Shown here one piece after another: positions 4,778 through 6,776 of a stretch of DNA of 6,776 nucleotides. A model generated the notes under the pieces. That model was not told the DNA's origin, searched no databases, and saw only the letters and a program-made list of their open reading frames with translations. Source of the stretch: Acidobacteriota bacterium (lineage in GTDB: Bacteria; Acidobacteriota; Polarisedimenticolia; JAPUIV01); the NCBI GenBank assembly GCA_027296665.1, contig JAPUIV010000006.1, forward strand, positions 1-6,776. Reading direction: 5' to 3'. The first letter of the stretch is position 1. Each line of letters opens with the position of its first letter. Position numbers and translations under genes: made by a program.

Positions 4778-6776
4778 ATGATCGGAACCAATCTTTCACA
4801 CTTCCGGATCCTCTCCAAGATCGACGAGGGAGGGATGGGGGTTGTCTACAAGGCGATGGACGAAAAACTCCAGCGGCACGTCGCCCTGAAGATTCTGCCT
4901 CCCGATCTCGTGGCCGACCCCGATCGCCGGGCCCGTTTCCTCCGAGAGGCCCGGGCCGCCGCGGCGATCACGCATCCGAACATCGCGACCATTTATGAAG
5001 TAGACGAAAGCGATGGGGTCATTTTCATAGCAATGGAATTGATCGAGGGGGAGACCCTAGAAACATTCCTGGAAAGGGAAGTAGACCTGCCATTCCTCAA
5101 AATCCTCGACATTGCCATCCATTTGGTGGAAGGGTTGTCGGAGGCCCATTCCCGGCGAATTGCCCACCTGGACCTCAAACCGAAAAACGTGATGATAGGA
5201 CCGCAGGGCCGGGTAAAGATACTTGATTTTGGCCTGGCCAGGCCACTTCGACCCTCGGAGCCTGTCCTCGGACCGGCGAGCGACGCCAAGACCATCTCCA
5301 TCGAGTCGATTCCCAAAGGAGGGATCTCCGGCACGATCCATTACATGTCCCCCGAACAGGCGATGGGAAAACCGCTGGATGAAAGTTCGGACCTGTTTTC
5401 CTTCGGCGTCATGCTCTACGAAATGGCCACCGGGAAACTGCCGTTCCAGGGGGAGAATGTGACAGCGATCATCGCCAAGATCCTGGAATCGCAGCCATTA
5501 CTCCCGACCGCCATCAAGTCCGATCTTCCCTCAGGATTGGATCTTGTGATCAGCCGTTGTCTCGAAAAGGATCCCGATCGAAGATACAAAGACGCCGGAG
5601 AGATCCTTGCGGACCTGCGGGAGCTCCGGGAAACGGTTCCACAGGACCGGAGCATTCCCGGACTTGCGCGGGAACCGGCCGCCAGTATCTCCCCAACGAA
5701 AATCGCAGTATTCCCCTTCTCGATCCGTGGCAGCGGCGAGCATGCCTACCTCCGGGAAGGCCTGGTGGATCTCATAAGCACCAAACTGGACGGCGCCGGG
5801 GATCTCCATTGCGTCGATCCGCACGTCGTTCTTTGCTGCTCGACTCTCGGGACCGGCGGGACTCCTGATCTGGAGAGGGCTCTGGAAACCGCCCGGCGGT
5901 TCGGTGCCGGCTTGTTCGTTCTCGGAAACGTTCTGGAGATCGGCGAAAATCTGCACCTGGATGCCTCGCTGTACGAATCGAAGGATGACCTCACCGCAGT
6001 TGGCCGGGTAACGGCCCAGGGAAAGGCATCCGAAATCTTCGGCATGGTCGACGACCTCGTTGCCAAACTGCTGGCCGAACGTTGCGGCGGACCCAACGCC
6101 CGCTTCACCCGAATAGCCACCATGACCACCGAGTCGTTCCCCGCCTTGAAAGCCTACCTCGAAGGAGAAAACCAGATGCGCGCGATGCGCCGGATTTTGG
6201 CGGTAGAGGCGTTCGAGCGCGCCGTGGCTGCGGATGCAGGGTTCGCCCTTGCCTGGTACCGCCTCAGTGTGGCCGCCCTCTGGTCGGGGCAACCGGGTAA
6301 GGCCGGTGAGGCTATCCAGAAGGCGGAACGATATTCCGATCGCCTTTCCGACCGGGACCGGCAACTCGTGGAGGCCTTTCAGGCCGTCCTGCGCGGCGCA
6401 AACGACGAAGCCGAGCGTCTGTACCGCATCTTCGTCGGAACCTATCCGGACGACGTGGAAGCCTGGTACCAGCTTGGCGAAATCCTGTTCCATCACGGGC
6501 CGATGCGGGGGCGTTCCATTGTGGAGTCACGCAAAGCCTGGGAACGGCTCCACTACCTGGACCCCACCCATATCAATGCCCTGGCCCATCTGGGAGCGAT
6601 TGCCGCCAGCGAGGGGAACCGCGTCGAGGTCGAATCGATGACCCGTCGGGCCCTCGATTTGAGTCGCGGCGGAGATTCCGCCATCTGGATGCGCGCCCTG
6701 AAGGCATTCGCCCTGGGGGACAGGGCCGGCCAGAAGGCACTGATGGCCGATCTTGAAAAAACCAGCGACTACAACA
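4778..6776 (+). CDS. Ser/Thr protein kinase with TolB-like and TPR domains (3' end cut)
   Basis: Open to the window end: 666 codons with no stop, so the C-terminus is missing. Kinase domain, about 8-285: glycine loop IDEGGMGVVYKA (15-26), ATP-binding K38 (VALK), helix-C E57, catalytic loop HLDLKPKN (130-137, D132 and N137), DFG (150-152), GTIHYMSPEQA activation/P+1 region (E193), helix-F D205 and a late conserved Arg in DPDRRY (265-270). Then a linker without a membrane helix, a TolB/FlgO-like domain at about 306-433 (KIAVFPFS, AYLREGLVDLISTKLDGAGDL, FGAGLFVLGNVLE), and TPR-like helices from about 455 (ALKAYLEGENQ, AFERAVAADAGFALAWYRLS, DDVEAWYQLGEILFHHG). Known: this kinase-TolB-TPR layout recurs in environmental phyla; targets are mostly unknown. 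Inferred: a cytosolic signalling kinase whose C-terminal part binds partners. Odd: HLD replaces HRD (non-RD type) and Asp16 replaces the first loop Gly, yet K38, D132, N137 and D150 are kept, so activity is still likely. It lies 85 nt after pilT with its own candidate promoter. Confidence 0.9.
   Translation, partial: MIGTNLSHFRILSKIDEGGMGVVYKAMDEKLQRHVALKILPPDLVADPDRRARFLREARAAAAITHPNIATIYEVDESDGVIFIAMELIEGETLETFLEREVDLPFLKILDIAIHLVEGLSEAHSRRIAHLDLKPKNVMIGPQGRVKILDFGLARPLRPSEPVLGPASDAKTISIESIPKGGISGTIHYMSPEQAMGKPLDESSDLFSFGVMLYEMATGKLPFQGENVTAIIAKILESQPLLPTAIKSDLPSGLDLVISRCLEKDPDRRYKDAGEILADLRELRETVPQDRSIPGLAREPAASISPTKIAVFPFSIRGSGEHAYLREGLVDLISTKLDGAGDLHCVDPHVVLCCSTLGTGGTPDLERALETARRFGAGLFVLGNVLEIGENLHLDASLYESKDDLTAVGRVTAQGKASEIFGMVDDLVAKLLAERCGGPNARFTRIATMTTESFPALKAYLEGENQMRAMRRILAVEAFERAVAADAGFALAWYRLSVAALWSGQPGKAGEAIQKAERYSDRLSDRDRQLVEAFQAVLRGANDEAERLYRIFVGTYPDDVEAWYQLGEILFHHGPMRGRSIVESRKAWERLHYLDPTHINALAHLGAIAASEGNRVEVESMTRRALDLSRGGDSAIWMRALKAFALGDRAGQKALMADLEKTSDYN

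Noticed and set aside
5531..6496. Antisense open frame of 321 codons opposite the kinase C-terminal half
   Set aside because: No domain is recognisable and the sense frame continues without a stop through TolB-like and TPR segments.

Overview
The window is a compact, GC-rich stretch from an unidentified Gram-negative-type bacterium. All five genes lie on the + strand with almost no space between them. The last gene (Ser/Thr kinase, TolB-like domain, TPR repeats) has an architecture I associate with uncultured or environmental phyla such as Acidobacteriota, Gemmatimonadota, Eisenbacteria and related deep lineages. A PilT retraction ATPase and GTG/TTG starts fit that picture. The phylum assignment is inference; no rRNA or other marker is present.

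Layout. Positions 1-1380: an exported M20-family zinc metallopeptidase/amidohydrolase. Positions 1394-2722: a MATE efflux transporter of the DinF type, 13 nt downstream. Positions 2736-3254: a 172-residue protein of unknown function that appears to be two copies of one small beta-rich domain. Positions 3241-4692: a PilT-type ATPase that starts inside the previous gene and carries about 120 extra N-terminal residues, which look like a second, degenerate copy of the PilT N-terminal domain. Positions 4778-6776: a eukaryotic-type Ser/Thr kinase fused to a TolB-like domain and TPR repeats, cut by the window end. No tRNA, rRNA, CRISPR array, insertion sequence or attachment site was seen, and there is no gene-free stretch longer than 85 nt.

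How the genes may work together. The first two genes could form a small hydrolase/exporter unit. The unknown gene and pilT overlap and are probably translationally coupled, so the unknown protein is a good candidate accessory factor for pilus retraction. The kinase follows after 85 nt that hold a promoter-like element overlapping a dyad, so it may be expressed separately. A link between the kinase and pilus function is only suggested by position.

The most interesting parts are the two adjacent genes that both seem to have doubled a domain, the possible leaderless promoter plus paired palindromes at the start of the unknown gene, and the atypical kinase motifs (HLD instead of HRD, and Asp for the first Gly of the glycine loop). 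None of this amounts to proof of a new system.
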